A stretch of DNA of 64,000 nt from Nitrospiraceae bacterium (lineage in GTDB: Bacteria; Nitrospirota; Nitrospiria; Nitrospirales; Nitrospiraceae), in assembly GCA_019637075.1 (NCBI GenBank), contig JAHBWI010000002.1, positions 558,001 through 622,000 on the forward strand, read 5' to 3'. This document shows positions 26,285 to 35,041 of this stretch, piece after piece. Below the pieces are notes generated by a model, which did not search any database, had not been told where the DNA came from, and saw only the letters and a program-made list of their open reading frames with translations. The stretch's first letter is position 1. Every line of letters begins with the position of its first letter. The translations under genes and the position numbers were made by a program.

Positions 26285-27140
26285 TCACGCACAACACGGC
26301 GCGATTGCTTCCGGTGCCGGCGGGCGATAGCCTAGCGCACTGTGGGGCCGTATCCGGTTGTAGGTTTGCCGCCAGCGCTCCACGAGCACCTTCACCTCCC
26401 AGAGTGTATCAAACAGTTCCCGATCCAGCAGTTCATCTCGTAACTTCCCATTGAAACTCTCGATATAGCCGTTTTCCCAAGGGCCGCCCGGCGTGATAAA
26501 CAACGTGTCGGACACCAACTCGGGCCAGCCCTCGCCGCACGGCCTTTCGCCGCGAACTGGGCCGTTATCTGAACGAATGTGCAGGCACGCCGCGTTGCAC
26601 AAACAATTCTGCAAGCCGGAATAACACATCATCTGATCGAAGCCGTCGGCCCACATCATACACACACTCACGCGTGTATTCATCCACGATGGTTAGCAGC
26701 TTCACCGACGCCCATCTTCGGTGCGGGTGGCCATGAAATCATACGCCCACACACATGGTTCGGATGCTCCGCTCGAAGCCGGATGCACGAGCCATCCGTC
26801 AACCAGAGCCGCCGACGGCGGCTGCTTCTTCGGGACCTTCAGGCCCTCGCGTGCCGCCAGATCTCGCTCCACGCGCTTGTGATTCACGCGCCAGCCCTCG
26901 TTCCGCAGCAGGCCGGTGATTCGCCGATAGCCGTAGCGGCCATACTGCTGGCCAACTGAATGACGGCGGTCGTCAACGGCGCTTCATCATCGGGCGGCTC
27001 GCCGATAGCGCTGTGTAGATCGCGCTTGTCCTAAGGTCCGACATACCCGGCGCTCTGCAAGGCCCAGTTGTCACACAGCAGTGCGCCACCGTTCGTGCCG
27101 TCGGCGCGCTGGGCTTAGCGTCCCTCGGCCGCCTCCTTCA
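26285..27140 (-). pseudogene. IS3 transposase orfB, multiple frameshifts
   Basis: Same coding content as the intact orfB of copy 2, but broken by about twenty 1-3 base indels spread over the middle. Only the C-terminal third (NGYIESFNGKLRDELLDRELF...SALGYRPPAPEAIAPCCA) stays in one frame. The DDE catalytic set (YDFM, SDNGP, NGYIESFN) can be recognised but not in one reading frame, so no active enzyme is made. Confidence 0.85.
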
Positions 27141-27420
27141 GAATTAGTTTATCGACCGTGAGTTCGGCCACCGCGCGTTTCAACCGACTGTTTTCGCGTT
27201 CCAGTTCCTTCAGGCGTCTGGCGTGATCCACCGTCAGCCCCCCGTATTCGTTACGCCAGCGATAGTAGGTTTGTTCCGTAATGCTGAGCCCGCGACAGAC
27301 CTGTGCCACCGCTTGGCCCTTACTCAGCGCGACTTCGGCTTCCCGCAGCTTCGCAAGAATCTGTTCGACGGTGTGACGGAGACGTGGCATACGGCCCTCC
27401 TTTCGGCCCGACCCTAACAT
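27115..27420 (-). CDS. IS3-family orfA (copy 1)
   Basis: 101 residues, still open. Helix-turn-helix (RHTVEQILAKLREAEVALSKGQAVAQVCRGLSITEQTYYRWRNEYGG) followed by a leucine zipper (LKELERENSRLKRAVAELTVDKLIL). It differs from the copy 2 protein at a few residues and by its end (EGR rather than EGHF). Without a working orfB it could at most act as an inhibitor. Confidence 0.85.
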   Translation of the reverse strand: MLGSGRKEGRMPRLRHTVEQILAKLREAEVALSKGQAVAQVCRGLSITEQTYYRWRNEYGGLTVDHARRLKELERENSRLKRAVAELTVDKLILKEAAEGR

Positions 27421-27452
27421 AGGATCTGGACCCGTTTAAGGGGGGCAGGTCA

Positions 27453-27502
27453 ATACCGCAAGCCCTGTGTCAGGATCATAAATGGCAGGTTAATCAATCT
27501 GT
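27453..27502. other. Short junction between IS copy 1 and the lipoprotein gene
   Basis: 50 bases of AT-rich DNA with no feature, directly abutting the right inverted end of IS copy 1. Confidence 0.3.
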
Positions 27503-27949
27503 CTAACTCACAACCACAGCTTTATCTTCCAAACGTCCGTTCTGCCCAAAGTAGAAATATCCGTGCACGGTCCCATCGACAAAGACAAGAATCTTGTTAG
27601 CGTGTTTGCCTGTCGGCAACAAACGAAGCTCAGAAGGGTGGGAATTATTTATCGAACTAAGCGTACGAAATTCTACGGCAGTAGACTGCCTTATTGAAGT
27701 GAAGTATTGATAGATCCCTCGCGTCTGGTCAAACGCAATGTGTCCCAAAGGTTGCCCTAGCTGTTTCTTAAGCTCCTCTTCAGTAATCCCAGCGACGATC
27801 GATTGGAATTTCTTTTGAGCACGGATCTCGTCCGGATGATACACCGCCGTGTCGCAGGCCAGCAGCAGCGCACACAAGAAAGCAGCACATACAACACCAA
27901 AAAGACTACGGGCTTTGAACGCGCTCGATTCTAATACCTTGTAATGCAT
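27503..27949 (-). CDS. Small lipoprotein beside RHS gene, possible immunity partner
   Basis: 148 residues from the ATG at 27949. Signal peptide MHYKVLESSAFKARSLFGVV...CALLLACDT with lipobox LLAC. The mature part opens like an SmpA/BamE domain (KFQSIVAGITEEELKKQLGQPLGHIAF) and ends with a strand-rich piece (LVFVDGTVHGYFYFGQNGRLEDKAV). The start overlaps the last 19 bases of the RHS gene. A gene tucked behind a polymorphic-toxin tail is often the immunity protein; here that is only an inference from position. No clear ribosome site is seen. Confidence 0.6.
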   Translation of the reverse strand: MHYKVLESSAFKARSLFGVVCAAFLCALLLACDTAVYHPDEIRAQKKFQSIVAGITEEELKKQLGQPLGHIAFDQTRGIYQYFTSIRQSTAVEFRTLSSINNSHPSELRLLPTGKHANKILVFVDGTVHGYFYFGQNGRLEDKAVVVS

Positions 27950-29806
27950 CGTTGATAGCAATCTTGTGCCAAAGGACATGCCAATCCAAAGATGTTGGCT
28001 TGCTCATCGAGCACAGAATCTCGACGCTGTGCAGGGTCAAAAATGTACCCCTTCAAAGTCAATTGATAAGCTTCCCTCGCAACTCCTGCTGAGAATCCTG
28101 CAGCCGTGCCACATTGCTTACCGACCTCACAAGAAACTACACAGTGAACTCGTTTATCGTTATTCCGCCATCCTTGGCTACCAGCCTGGATCCAAACGTC
28201 ATCCCGAACGCGTGTGACGCAGGCATAGGCTGGCCCTATTGTATCGTTTATTGGGCGGATTGGACGATGCGGTCTTCGCGGGAATTCGCCTAATGGATCG
28301 TCTAAGTTAGCAGGGTTATCCAACACATATTGATAGAGATTCCATTCGCCACGACTGAGGCCGCGCGAATCCTTCTGAAAGAATCGCCCAGCCACAAAGT
28401 CGTAGAATCTAGCCCGTGCATGGTAAAGGCTGCTTTCCGTGTCAAATTCACGCCCCGTGTACGTATATGGCTGCTCCACTGTTCCCGGGGATTCCAGAAT
28501 GTTGCCGTAGGCGTCGTAAGCATACGCTTTGGCAACAGTCCCTGCATTGTCGGTCAGTTCGGTCACCGTCCCTAATCCATCTTGGTGATAGAAGAAGGTG
28601 CTCCCCGCTTTGGTGACGGCAATTGGCTCATCAATGCCCGGGCCGTGCGTGTACCGGGCTTGCAACACATTCGTTCCATCATATTCCAAGAGGATATCTT
28701 CGCCATCATAGACATACCGACGGGTCTGGCCGTTCCCAATCTTTTCGATCCGCCTTCCCAACCCATCGTACCGATAACTGGAGGTGGTCACCGGCGTGGG
28801 ATTGCCAGATGCAAATTCCTGCACTTGTGTCAGCCGATTCTCGGTATCGTACGTGTAGACGGTGAAGTTGCTCGTGGCGAGAGAAGTTTTCCGGGTCAGG
28901 TTCCCGTTATCGTCATACTGATAGGTGAACTGGGCATCGGCAGTGAGTTGATTGGCCGCGTTGTGACTGCTGCTATTGGTCGTCCTATTCCCGACTGGAT
29001 CGTACGCGAAATTCTGCGAGTTCAGCAACAGCGGATGGCTGGCTGTCGTCAGCCGATCAAGAACGTCGTAGCCGAAGTTCTGACTTCCTCTGCGATCAGT
29101 GAGACTCGTCCGATTGCCCACGTTATTGTAAACGTAATCAGCCTTGTTGATCTGCGCACTCGTCGCTGTCAATTGATGCAGGATATTGGTGACCTGGGAC
29201 GCGGGATCATACGTGTAGGTTGTGCGCGTCCCATTCGGCAGTGTCATGGCCGTTCTGCGACTCAACGCATCGTAAGTCCAGCCCACGTTCCCAACTGGGC
29301 TGGATAAGCTGCTCAGTCGGTTCAGCACGTCGTACCCATACGATTGTGCGGCGGTTCCATCGTTGAGGGTCAGTCTGTTCCCGTTTACATCGTACGTGTA
29401 CGTCAGCGTCACGGCGGGCTGGTTGCTCGATCCCGCCGTGCTGGTGGTCAACAGCCGGTTCGCCTGATCATAGGTCATCGCGAGCACGCTATCGGGATCG
29501 GTCACAGTGGTCACATTGCCCACGCTGTCGTACGTGTAGCTCGTGACGAGACTGCCCGGCAGGGTCTTCGAGAGCAACTGATTCACGGCGTCATAGGCAA
29601 AGACGATCTGATCCAGTTTCGGAGTGACCCGCTTGGTGAGATTGTCGTTGCCGTCATACTCATACGTTTCTACTTTTCCGAGCGGATCGGTCGTCGAGAG
29701 CAACCGGTTCCGGCTGTCGTAGGCAAAGGTCGTGACCTGGTTCTTGGCATCCTTGACGGTCAGCAAATTCCCATTGCCGTCGTAGGCGTATTCGGTCACG
29801 CCGCTG
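27931..29806 (-). pseudogene. RHS/YD-repeat protein, 5' truncated by IS3 insertion
   Basis: Over 620 residues remain. They start with YD repeats (YAYDGNGNLLTVKD, FAYDSRNRLLSTTDPLGK, TYTYDSVGNVTTVTD), then the RHS core ending (YHARARFYDFVAGRFFQKD...LNPANLDDPLGEF-type: NLYQYVLDNPANLDDPLGE). About 110 residues of variable C-terminus follow, rich in Cys (HCVVSCEVGKQC, LACPLAQDCYQRC). The 5' end is cut at the IS edge (29807), and the sequence beyond the IS is unrelated, so the N-terminal half is lost. The variable tail fits the polymorphic-toxin plan. Confidence 0.85.
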
Positions 29807-29844
29807 TGACCTGCCCCCTGTAGTTGTACCAGTGTGCATGTGAG

Positions 29845-30654
29845 TCACGCACAACACGGCGCGATTGCTTCCGGTGCCGGCGGGCGATAGCCTAGCGCAC
29901 TGTGGGGCCGTATCCGGTTGTAGGTTTGCCGCCAGCGCTCCACGAGCACCTTCACCTCCCAGAGTGTATCAAACAGTTCCCGATCCAGCAGTTCATCTCG
30001 TAACTTCCCATTGAAACTCTCGATATAGCCGTTTTCCCAAGGGCTGCCCGGCGTGATAAACAACGTGCGGACACCAACTCGGGCCAGCCCCTGCCGCACG
30101 GCCTTCGCCGCGAACTCCGGGCCGTTATCCGAACGAATGTGCTGTGGCACGCCGCGTTGCACAAACAATTCTGCAAGCCGGAATAACACATCATCCGATC
30201 GAAGCCGTCGGCCCACATCAATGGCCACACACTCACGCGTGTATTCATCCACGATGGTTAGCAGCTTCACCGGACGCCCATCTTCGGTGCGGGTGGCCAT
30301 GAAATCATACGCCCACACATGGTTCGGATGCTCCGCTCGAAGCCGGATGCACGAGCCATCCGTCAACCAGAGCCGCCGACGCGGCGGCTGCTTCTTCGGG
30401 ACCTTCAGGCCCTCGCGCCGCCAGATCCGCTCCACGCGCTTGTGATTCACGCGCCAGCCCTCGTTCCGCAGCAGGCCGGTGATCTGCCGATAGCCGTAGC
30501 GGCCATACTGGCTGGCCAACTGAATGATGGCGGTCGTCAACGGCGCTTCATCATCGGGCGGCTCTCGCTGATAGCGCTGTGTAGATCGCGCTTGTCCTAA
30601 GGTCCGACATACCCGGCGCTCTGCAAGGCCCAGCGTCACACAGCAGTGCGCCAC
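29845..30654 (-). CDS. IS3-family transposase orfB (DDE integrase)
   Basis: 269 residues. HTH_21-type region (ASQYGRYGYRQITGLLRNEGWRVNHKRVERIWRREGLKV), then the rve integrase core with D (VWAYDFM), D (SDNGPEF) and E (NGYIESFNGKLRDE). It is normally made as an OrfAB fusion by -1 frameshifting near the end of orfA; the frames overlap in the right phase here. A GTG at 30654 is the first in-frame start if translated alone. Confidence 0.92.
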   Translation of the reverse strand: MAHCCVTLGLAERRVCRTLGQARSTQRYQREPPDDEAPLTTAIIQLASQYGRYGYRQITGLLRNEGWRVNHKRVERIWRREGLKVPKKQPPRRRLWLTDGSCIRLRAEHPNHVWAYDFMATRTEDGRPVKLLTIVDEYTRECVAIDVGRRLRSDDVLFRLAELFVQRGVPQHIRSDNGPEFAAKAVRQGLARVGVRTLFITPGSPWENGYIESFNGKLRDELLDRELFDTLWEVKVLVERWRQTYNRIRPHSALGYRPPAPEAIAPCCA

Positions 30655-30677
30655 CGTCTGCCGTCGGCGCGCTGGGC

Positions 30678-30986
30678 TTAGAAGTGTCCCTCGGCCGCCT
30701 CCTTCAGAATTAGTTTATCGACCGTGAGTTCGGCCACCGCGCGTTTCAACCGACTGTTTTCGCGTTCCAGTTCCTTCAGGCGTCTGGCCTGATCCACCTT
30801 CAGCCCCCCGTATTCGTTACGCCAGCGATAGTAGGTTTGTTCCGTAATGCTGAGCCCGCGACAGACCTGTGCCACCGCTTGGCCCTTACTCAGCGCGACT
30901 TCGGCTTCACGCAGCTTGGCAAGAATCTGTTCGACGGTGTGACGGAGACGTGGCATACGGCCCTCCTTTCGGCCCGACCCTAACAT
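30678..30986 (-). CDS. IS3-family orfA
   Basis: 102 residues: helix-turn-helix DNA-binding part (SITEQTYYRWRNEYGG) and leucine zipper (LKELERENSRLKRAVAEL). It binds the element ends and supplies the N-terminus of the OrfAB transposase. AAAGGAGGG precedes the ATG. Confidence 0.9.
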   Translation of the reverse strand: MLGSGRKEGRMPRLRHTVEQILAKLREAEVALSKGQAVAQVCRGLSITEQTYYRWRNEYGGLKVDQARRLKELERENSRLKRAVAELTVDKLILKEAAEGHF

Positions 30987-31229
30987 AGGATCTGGACCCG
31001 TTTAAGGGGGGCAGGTCAATTCATCACGGCTCTCATTAATAGACCCGGCCCGCATACTATTCCTACGAACTCAGTCTCCTCCCAGCGCCCACCAGTTATC
31101 CAAATCACTTCCCGCTCCGCTGATCGAGAGGCTGCTCCCTCGATCTCTATGGATACACCATTGGTCGGAAAAACTTCTTCTGTAATGGCCCTCACAGAAC
31201 AGACGACCGGTCTCCTCTAGAGTGACCGC

Positions 31230-31469
31230 ATGGCACGCCTCACCATTTTGGCACACCAGGGCTGTCTCTCCATCCGCTCCGTGCAGAAGCTGGCGGAAGA
31301 GATACGCGGACAACTCCCGGACTGGACCATTGAGCTGATACCCGCAGAGCTCAGTGCTGAGTCCAGCGGGCTCGTTGCATTCCCGGCGTTTCTCGTCGAC
31401 GGGACATTGGTCGCGACAGGTCTTCCTGAAAGAGAATGGCTCCTGAAGCGACTCCGAGCGCACAGATGA
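31230..31469 (+). CDS. Small thioredoxin/glutaredoxin-like protein
   Basis: 79 residues. The pattern MARLTILAHQGCLSIRSVQKLAEEI...AFPAFLVDGTLVATGLPEREWLLKRLR fits a thioredoxin-fold core: strand, Cys-bearing turn (HQGC), helix, then the cis-Pro loop FPAFLVDG. It has one Cys instead of CxxC. It may be a thiol-binding or redox relay protein. It stands between the IS element and the Crp/Fnr gene. The ribosome site is weak (GAGTGACC). Confidence 0.55.
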   Translation: MARLTILAHQGCLSIRSVQKLAEEIRGQLPDWTIELIPAELSAESSGLVAFPAFLVDGTLVATGLPEREWLLKRLRAHR

Positions 31470-31531
31470 GAGAGAGGAAGAATCACTGCGAGAAGACCAA
31501 CGCCCATGGCGAGGCCGCACAGGAGGCGATG

Positions 31532-32233
31532 TTAAGAGGCAAGTCGAACCAGCGCGTCCGGCCGGAGAATGACGACAGTGCGACCATCCATATGGATCAG
31601 CCTCTCTTCCCTGAACCGCCCTAACGTCGCACTCACCGTTTCGCGACTACAGCCGATAAGATTGGCCATTTCTTGATGGGTCAGCTTCACCTTGAGACGC
31701 ACACCTTGCGGGTCCGGAGCGCCTTCGTTTCTGCCCAATTCCGAGAGCAGATGCGCCAGCCGAGCCGGCACGTCGCGGAACACCAGGTCCTCCACACGAC
31801 TCTGGATCTTCTTCAGCCTCAGTCCGATCAGCTTCGTCAGTTTGATGGTCACATTTGGGTGCATGGCTAAGTACTGGTCGAACTCCTTGCGAGGGATCAC
31901 GCAAAGCAATGCATCGTCGAGAGCCTCCGCTGAGGTGGACCTGGGAGTATCCTGCAGCACGTCGAGTTCCCCAAAGACTTCGCCTGCCTCGATGATTTCG
32001 AAGGTGATTTCCTTTCCATTTGCCGCCGTATTGGCGATTTTGACCCGGCCGCGCTTGAGCAGATATACGCTGCTGCTTGGATCGCCTGGAAGATACAGCG
32101 GCTGCCGTTTTCTGACTTCTTCCATGCGGGTAATCTTCTCCATCTCGTGCATGGCTGAGGGAGAGATCCCGTCAAACAAACGAATATGTTTCAGAAACCA
32201 CAGTTTATTCGGCATGGATGGCAACCGCTCCAT
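31532..32233 (-). CDS. Crp/Fnr-family transcriptional regulator
   Basis: 233 residues. N-terminal cyclic-nucleotide-binding-type barrel (LFDGISPSAMHEMEKI...GDPSSSVYLLKRGRVKIANTAANGKEITFEIIEAGEVFGELDVL), dimer helix, and C-terminal winged helix (KLTHQEMANLIGCSRETVSATLGRFREERLI). The N-terminal Cys cluster of Fnr is absent, so an Fe-S sensor is unlikely. A GAGG site precedes the ATG. It lies downstream of the bufferin operon on the same strand, 100 bases after doxX. Confidence 0.88.
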   Translation of the reverse strand: MERLPSMPNKLWFLKHIRLFDGISPSAMHEMEKITRMEEVRKRQPLYLPGDPSSSVYLLKRGRVKIANTAANGKEITFEIIEAGEVFGELDVLQDTPRSTSAEALDDALLCVIPRKEFDQYLAMHPNVTIKLTKLIGLRLKKIQSRVEDLVFRDVPARLAHLLSELGRNEGAPDPQGVRLKVKLTHQEMANLIGCSRETVSATLGRFREERLIHMDGRTVVILRPDALVRLAS

Positions 32234-32253
32234 GTGCGCACCTCATTGTTGGA

Positions 32254-32282
32254 ATTCTATACGGCTCATCTATCCCCGACAA
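32254..32282 (-). promoter_or_regulatory. Promoter of the Crp/Fnr gene
   Basis: -35 TTGTCG (32277-32282), 17-base spacer, -10 TAGAAT (32254-32259), about 21 bases before the ATG at 32233. A moderate sigma-70-type match, suggesting the regulator has its own message besides any read-through from doxX. Confidence 0.4.
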
Positions 32283-32331
32283 GGCAACGGCGTGAAAAAG
32301 CCGGGTCATCGCCCTTCTATCCCACAGCCCG

Positions 32332-32874
32332 TCAATCCGCCCTTGCCCTCTGTGGAGCTTGTGCCAGGATGAGTCCATCCGCGACATTGGCGCTTCTTTG
32401 CCGTCTCCGATAGAGCATCTGCAGAAGACCATCCGCCGACAACCGTCCCGGACCGTGCAGAACCAAATACAAGAACAGAATTCCCCAATAAAACGCCTCT
32501 TGGAGCGCGGCCGCTGATAGTTGGCCGTAGGATGTCACCGCCACAATGTTCAGGCCGAACAACGAGAGCGCCGCCCATCGTCCGGCGAGGCCGATCGCCA
32601 GCAGGAACGAACCGCCCAATTCAACGGCGGTGGCCAGGTAGGCTGCAATCTCCGGCGGCAGGACCGGCACATCGTAGACCATCGTGAAGAGCATGACGGT
32701 GGACATCCAACTGGATAACTTGACCATGCCTCCCTTCCAAAAAATTTGCGCCAAGTAGAGACGGACCGATAGGTCGAAGAACGGCAACAAAGATTCCAGT
32801 CCCAAGCTCAATCGACCGTGCAGGAGCGCGACACGCTTGACTGCGCGCGAAAAGAATCCATCGTGTGTTGTCAT
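32332..32874 (-). CDS. DoxX-family membrane protein of the bufferin operon
   Basis: 180 residues with four predicted membrane helices. DoxX pattern: LLPFFDLSVRLYLAQIFWKGGMVKLSSW, LATAVELGGSFLLAIGLAGRWAALSLFGLNIVAVTSY. Start overlaps the bufC stop as ATGA, giving translational coupling. DoxX-like proteins are frequent fourth members of DUF692/DUF2063/DUF2282 operons; their role is not settled (possibly quinone-linked or metal-linked membrane function). Confidence 0.85.
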   Translation of the reverse strand: MTTHDGFFSRAVKRVALLHGRLSLGLESLLPFFDLSVRLYLAQIFWKGGMVKLSSWMSTVMLFTMVYDVPVLPPEIAAYLATAVELGGSFLLAIGLAGRWAALSLFGLNIVAVTSYGQLSAAALQEAFYWGILFLYLVLHGPGRLSADGLLQMLYRRRQRSANVADGLILAQAPQRARAD

Positions 32875-33647
32875 GCCCGCACCTCCATCTCAACGCCACC
32901 CAACAGGCCCAACTGGAGGATGAATGCCATGAAACGCGAGAAATCAAACTCGCGGTCTCCCTGTAGGGCGATCTGCTCCAATTCGGCCGCAGTTTTTCGC
33001 TCGGCTATGGCTTCCAGCAATCGGTAGTCAAGCGCTGCAAGCGCTTTCACGTGGATGGCCCCTCCGGCCCTCGCGACAGCTACGCCCGTCTCCTCGACAT
33101 CGAGGGGCAGGTCGGCGTGCTTGTTTGCCGAAGCCTCCGCCTGGAACGCGAACCAGAGACGATGGACCGGTCGCGAGAGGCGCACCAGTCGAACCGTTGG
33201 GCTGAGGACAAGGATGACTCGCGATGGATCGGCTGAAGCGGCGGTCGCGAGTTGATCGTAGGATATCGGCGGAGCATCGGCCCCCTGATGCACGTCATGA
33301 CAGGCCCATTCCAATCGCGCGAGTTCGACCAGCAGGCCGGGAACCTGTAATTCACGCAGCAGTGCCGGGAGATGCCGTCCATAAGCAAACAGGTCGCCGC
33401 TGGCCGACGGGTATCGTGTGAGATAGCCACGCGCGAGAAAGCCAAAATACCGAGGCCCGACGAACCGGCGCAGAACCGGGTAAGTGACGCTGAGCACCTG
33501 CGTGTAGTTGGTGCGGATCAAGCGGCGATAGAGCGCCACACCGCGTAGGGATGAGCCGCCGGATACGATCGTGTCCGCCACCGCGTTGTATTTCCCCTCA
33601 GTCATCCCTTTGGTAAAAGCCTCCTGAATCTCACGAAGCCGGAACAT
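32871..33647 (-). CDS. bufC: BufC-like DUF2063 protein (MNIO partner)
   Basis: 258 residues from the ATG at 33647 (GGAGG five bases upstream; an in-frame TTG at 33659 is less likely). The N-terminal half is the DUF2063 domain (LREIQEAFTKGMT...LYRRLIRTNYTQVLSVTYPVLRRFVGPRYFGFLARGYLTRYPSASGDL). It is thought to guide the precursor peptide to the DUF692 enzyme. It overlaps bufB by 17 bases and doxX by four. Known role: partner in maturation of copper-binding bufferins. Confidence 0.85.
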   Translation of the reverse strand: MFRLREIQEAFTKGMTEGKYNAVADTIVSGGSSLRGVALYRRLIRTNYTQVLSVTYPVLRRFVGPRYFGFLARGYLTRYPSASGDLFAYGRHLPALLRELQVPGLLVELARLEWACHDVHQGADAPPISYDQLATAASADPSRVILVLSPTVRLVRLSRPVHRLWFAFQAEASANKHADLPLDVEETGVAVARAGGAIHVKALAALDYRLLEAIAERKTAAELEQIALQGDREFDFSRFMAFILQLGLLGGVEMEVRA

Positions 33648-34476
33648 AGCAACCTCCAAGCATCGCGTCCGCCTGCTTGGCCTGATCGACCAGGACAGAC
33701 AGCGGCGGGATGTTGGTATCCCATTCGATCAACGTCGGGCGCGGCCCGAAACGATGAATCGCCCACTGATAGAGGCCCCAGACTTCCGAATAGACCGCCT
33801 CGCCATGGGTATCAATGAGCCAACCCCCGAAACGATCGAACCCTGCCAGATGGATTTCCCAGACGGCCTCGTCCGGTAGTGCGTCCAGCAACTCGAACGG
33901 ATCCAGATGAAAATTGACCGCGTTCACATAGACGTTATTCAAATCGAGGAGAATCCCGCAGCCGGTCCGTTTGGCTGTCTCAGCCAGAAACTCCCCTTCC
34001 GGGATCGTGCAGTCACGCCAGGTCAGATACCGCGTGATGTTTTCGATCAGGAGGGGGCGTCGAAGAAACTCCTGCGCCTCAGTGATCCGCCGGCAGACAT
34101 GGTTCAGGCTTTCTTCGGTCAAGGGCAATGGGAGGAGTTCATTGAGGAACCGCCCGCCGACGGAACTCCACGAGAGATGCTCCGACACGAACGCCGGTTC
34201 ATATCGGTCGATCGCGTTCTTATATTTCGCAAGATGGGTCCGGTCGAGCGGATCGGCGGATCCCAACGAGAGGCTGACCCCGTGAAAACTCAATGGATAC
34301 TGGGATCTGATCCGCTCGAGGATGCGAAGCGGCGCGCCGCCCTCGCCGAAATAGTTCTCCGGATGGGTTTCCATCCAAGCGACCGCTGGAGTCGAATCCA
34401 GAATCTCCCGAAAATGCTGCGACCGCAGCCCGATCCCGGCCTGAGCCGGGATCGGGGTGGAATGTGAGCAAGACAT
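33631..34476 (-). CDS. bufB: BufB-like DUF692 multinuclear iron oxidase (MNIO)
   Basis: 281 residues, normal for DUF692. Conserved metal-ligand blocks are readable: ETHPENYFG, SFHGVSLSLG, SEHLSW, LLIENITRY, LLDLNNVYVNA, EIHLAGF, DTHGEAV and LIEWDTNIP. MNIO enzymes modify Cys residues of precursor peptides, in bufferins to thiooxazoles that bind copper. It starts 11 bases after the bufA stop. The precursor BufA is immediately upstream, so the substrate is clear from context. Confidence 0.92.
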   Translation of the reverse strand: MSCSHSTPIPAQAGIGLRSQHFREILDSTPAVAWMETHPENYFGEGGAPLRILERIRSQYPLSFHGVSLSLGSADPLDRTHLAKYKNAIDRYEPAFVSEHLSWSSVGGRFLNELLPLPLTEESLNHVCRRITEAQEFLRRPLLIENITRYLTWRDCTIPEGEFLAETAKRTGCGILLDLNNVYVNAVNFHLDPFELLDALPDEAVWEIHLAGFDRFGGWLIDTHGEAVYSEVWGLYQWAIHRFGPRPTLIEWDTNIPPLSVLVDQAKQADAMLGGCYVPAS

Positions 34477-34487
34477 CGCCGTCCGCC

Positions 34488-34823
34488 CTACATCTTCTTC
34501 ATCATCATGTCTTTCATCTTGGCCAAATCATCCTTGGTGACGGCCAACACCGTGCCCTTCGCGATCTTGGCGCAAAGGCCTTTCGGCAGAAACACATAGG
34601 AATCGGCTTCATTGTCGGTCTTGGCCATACCGACACAGGAATGGAGACTGGTCTTGACCGCGCAATCATTCATGCCGGCCTTGGCGACGCCGCCGCAGGC
34701 TTCCCAGCCGCTGGGCAATTCCGGCACCTTGGGCTCAGCACTCGCCGCTTCGGCCCCGGCCAAACTCAAGGCCACCAACAATGCGGACTGCACCACAGCA
34801 CTCTTCTTGGTCTTGGCATTCAT
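34488..34823 (-). CDS. bufA: BufA-type bufferin precursor (DUF2282)
   Basis: 111 residues from the ATG at 34823 (GAGGAG upstream). Sec signal peptide to about residue 29 (ALLVALSLAGAEAASA), then the DUF2282 core with four cysteines: C43 (WEACGGVAKAG), C54 (MNDC), C63 (LHSCVG) and C84 (PKGLCAKI). These are the modification sites in bufferin 1 peptides. A Lys/Met-rich tail ends the protein. First gene of the bufABC-doxX operon; likely exported to buffer copper or another soft metal in the periplasm. Confidence 0.9.
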   Translation of the reverse strand: MNAKTKKSAVVQSALLVALSLAGAEAASAEPKVPELPSGWEACGGVAKAGMNDCAVKTSLHSCVGMAKTDNEADSYVFLPKGLCAKIAKGTVLAVTKDDLAKMKDMMMKKM

Positions 34824-35041
34824 CGAAATCTCCTCATTAGGCTTCATGACATTGTGAGACACACTCGATATTGAACCTGTGCGCATCGTGACGGATTTAG
34901 GGCTCGGTCATGTGAATCCCCCTTTCTGGGGTGTAGGACGTCTCATCGGCTTCGCTCAGCCTACGACCAAGCTCTGTGAAGCCACTACAGCCCAGGCCCG
35001 CTCGATAGACCAACCAAGAAGAAGACCGAACGGCGCGCGGC

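Larger units (their letters stand above)
26247..27452 (-). mobile_element. Decayed IS3-family element, copy 1
   Basis: 1,206 bases bounded by inverted ends (TGACCTGCCCCC at the left; the same 12 bases inverted at the right edge). It is otherwise collinear with the intact copy at 29807-31018. Bases up to about 26480 are identical to copy 2, while the middle (about 26480-27120) carries some twenty small insertions and deletions. No flanking target duplication is seen. Copy 2 is in the same orientation, 2.35 kb away. Confidence 0.85.
29807..31018 (-). mobile_element. Intact IS3-family element, copy 2
   Basis: 1,212 bases with terminal inverted repeats beginning TGACCTGCCCCC (left 29807, right 31018). 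It carries orfA (30678-30986) and orfB (29845-30654) in the order and phase of IS3 elements, orfB lying in the -1 frame relative to orfA. The group looks IS407-like by end sequence and transposase style. No matching short direct repeat flanks it, suggesting recombination or deletion after insertion. Confidence 0.92.

Noticed and set aside
28582-29307. 241-codon plus-strand frame
   Set aside because: Antisense of YD repeats; the regular repeat gives long open frames on both strands.
26247-31018. Composite transposon carrying cargo
   Set aside because: No direct target repeats outside the pair, and the inner DNA is a broken RHS gene; a scar of insertion and deletion explains it more simply.
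31071-31520. 149-codon minus-strand frame
   Set aside because: Antisense of the thioredoxin-like gene, which has the better fold pattern.
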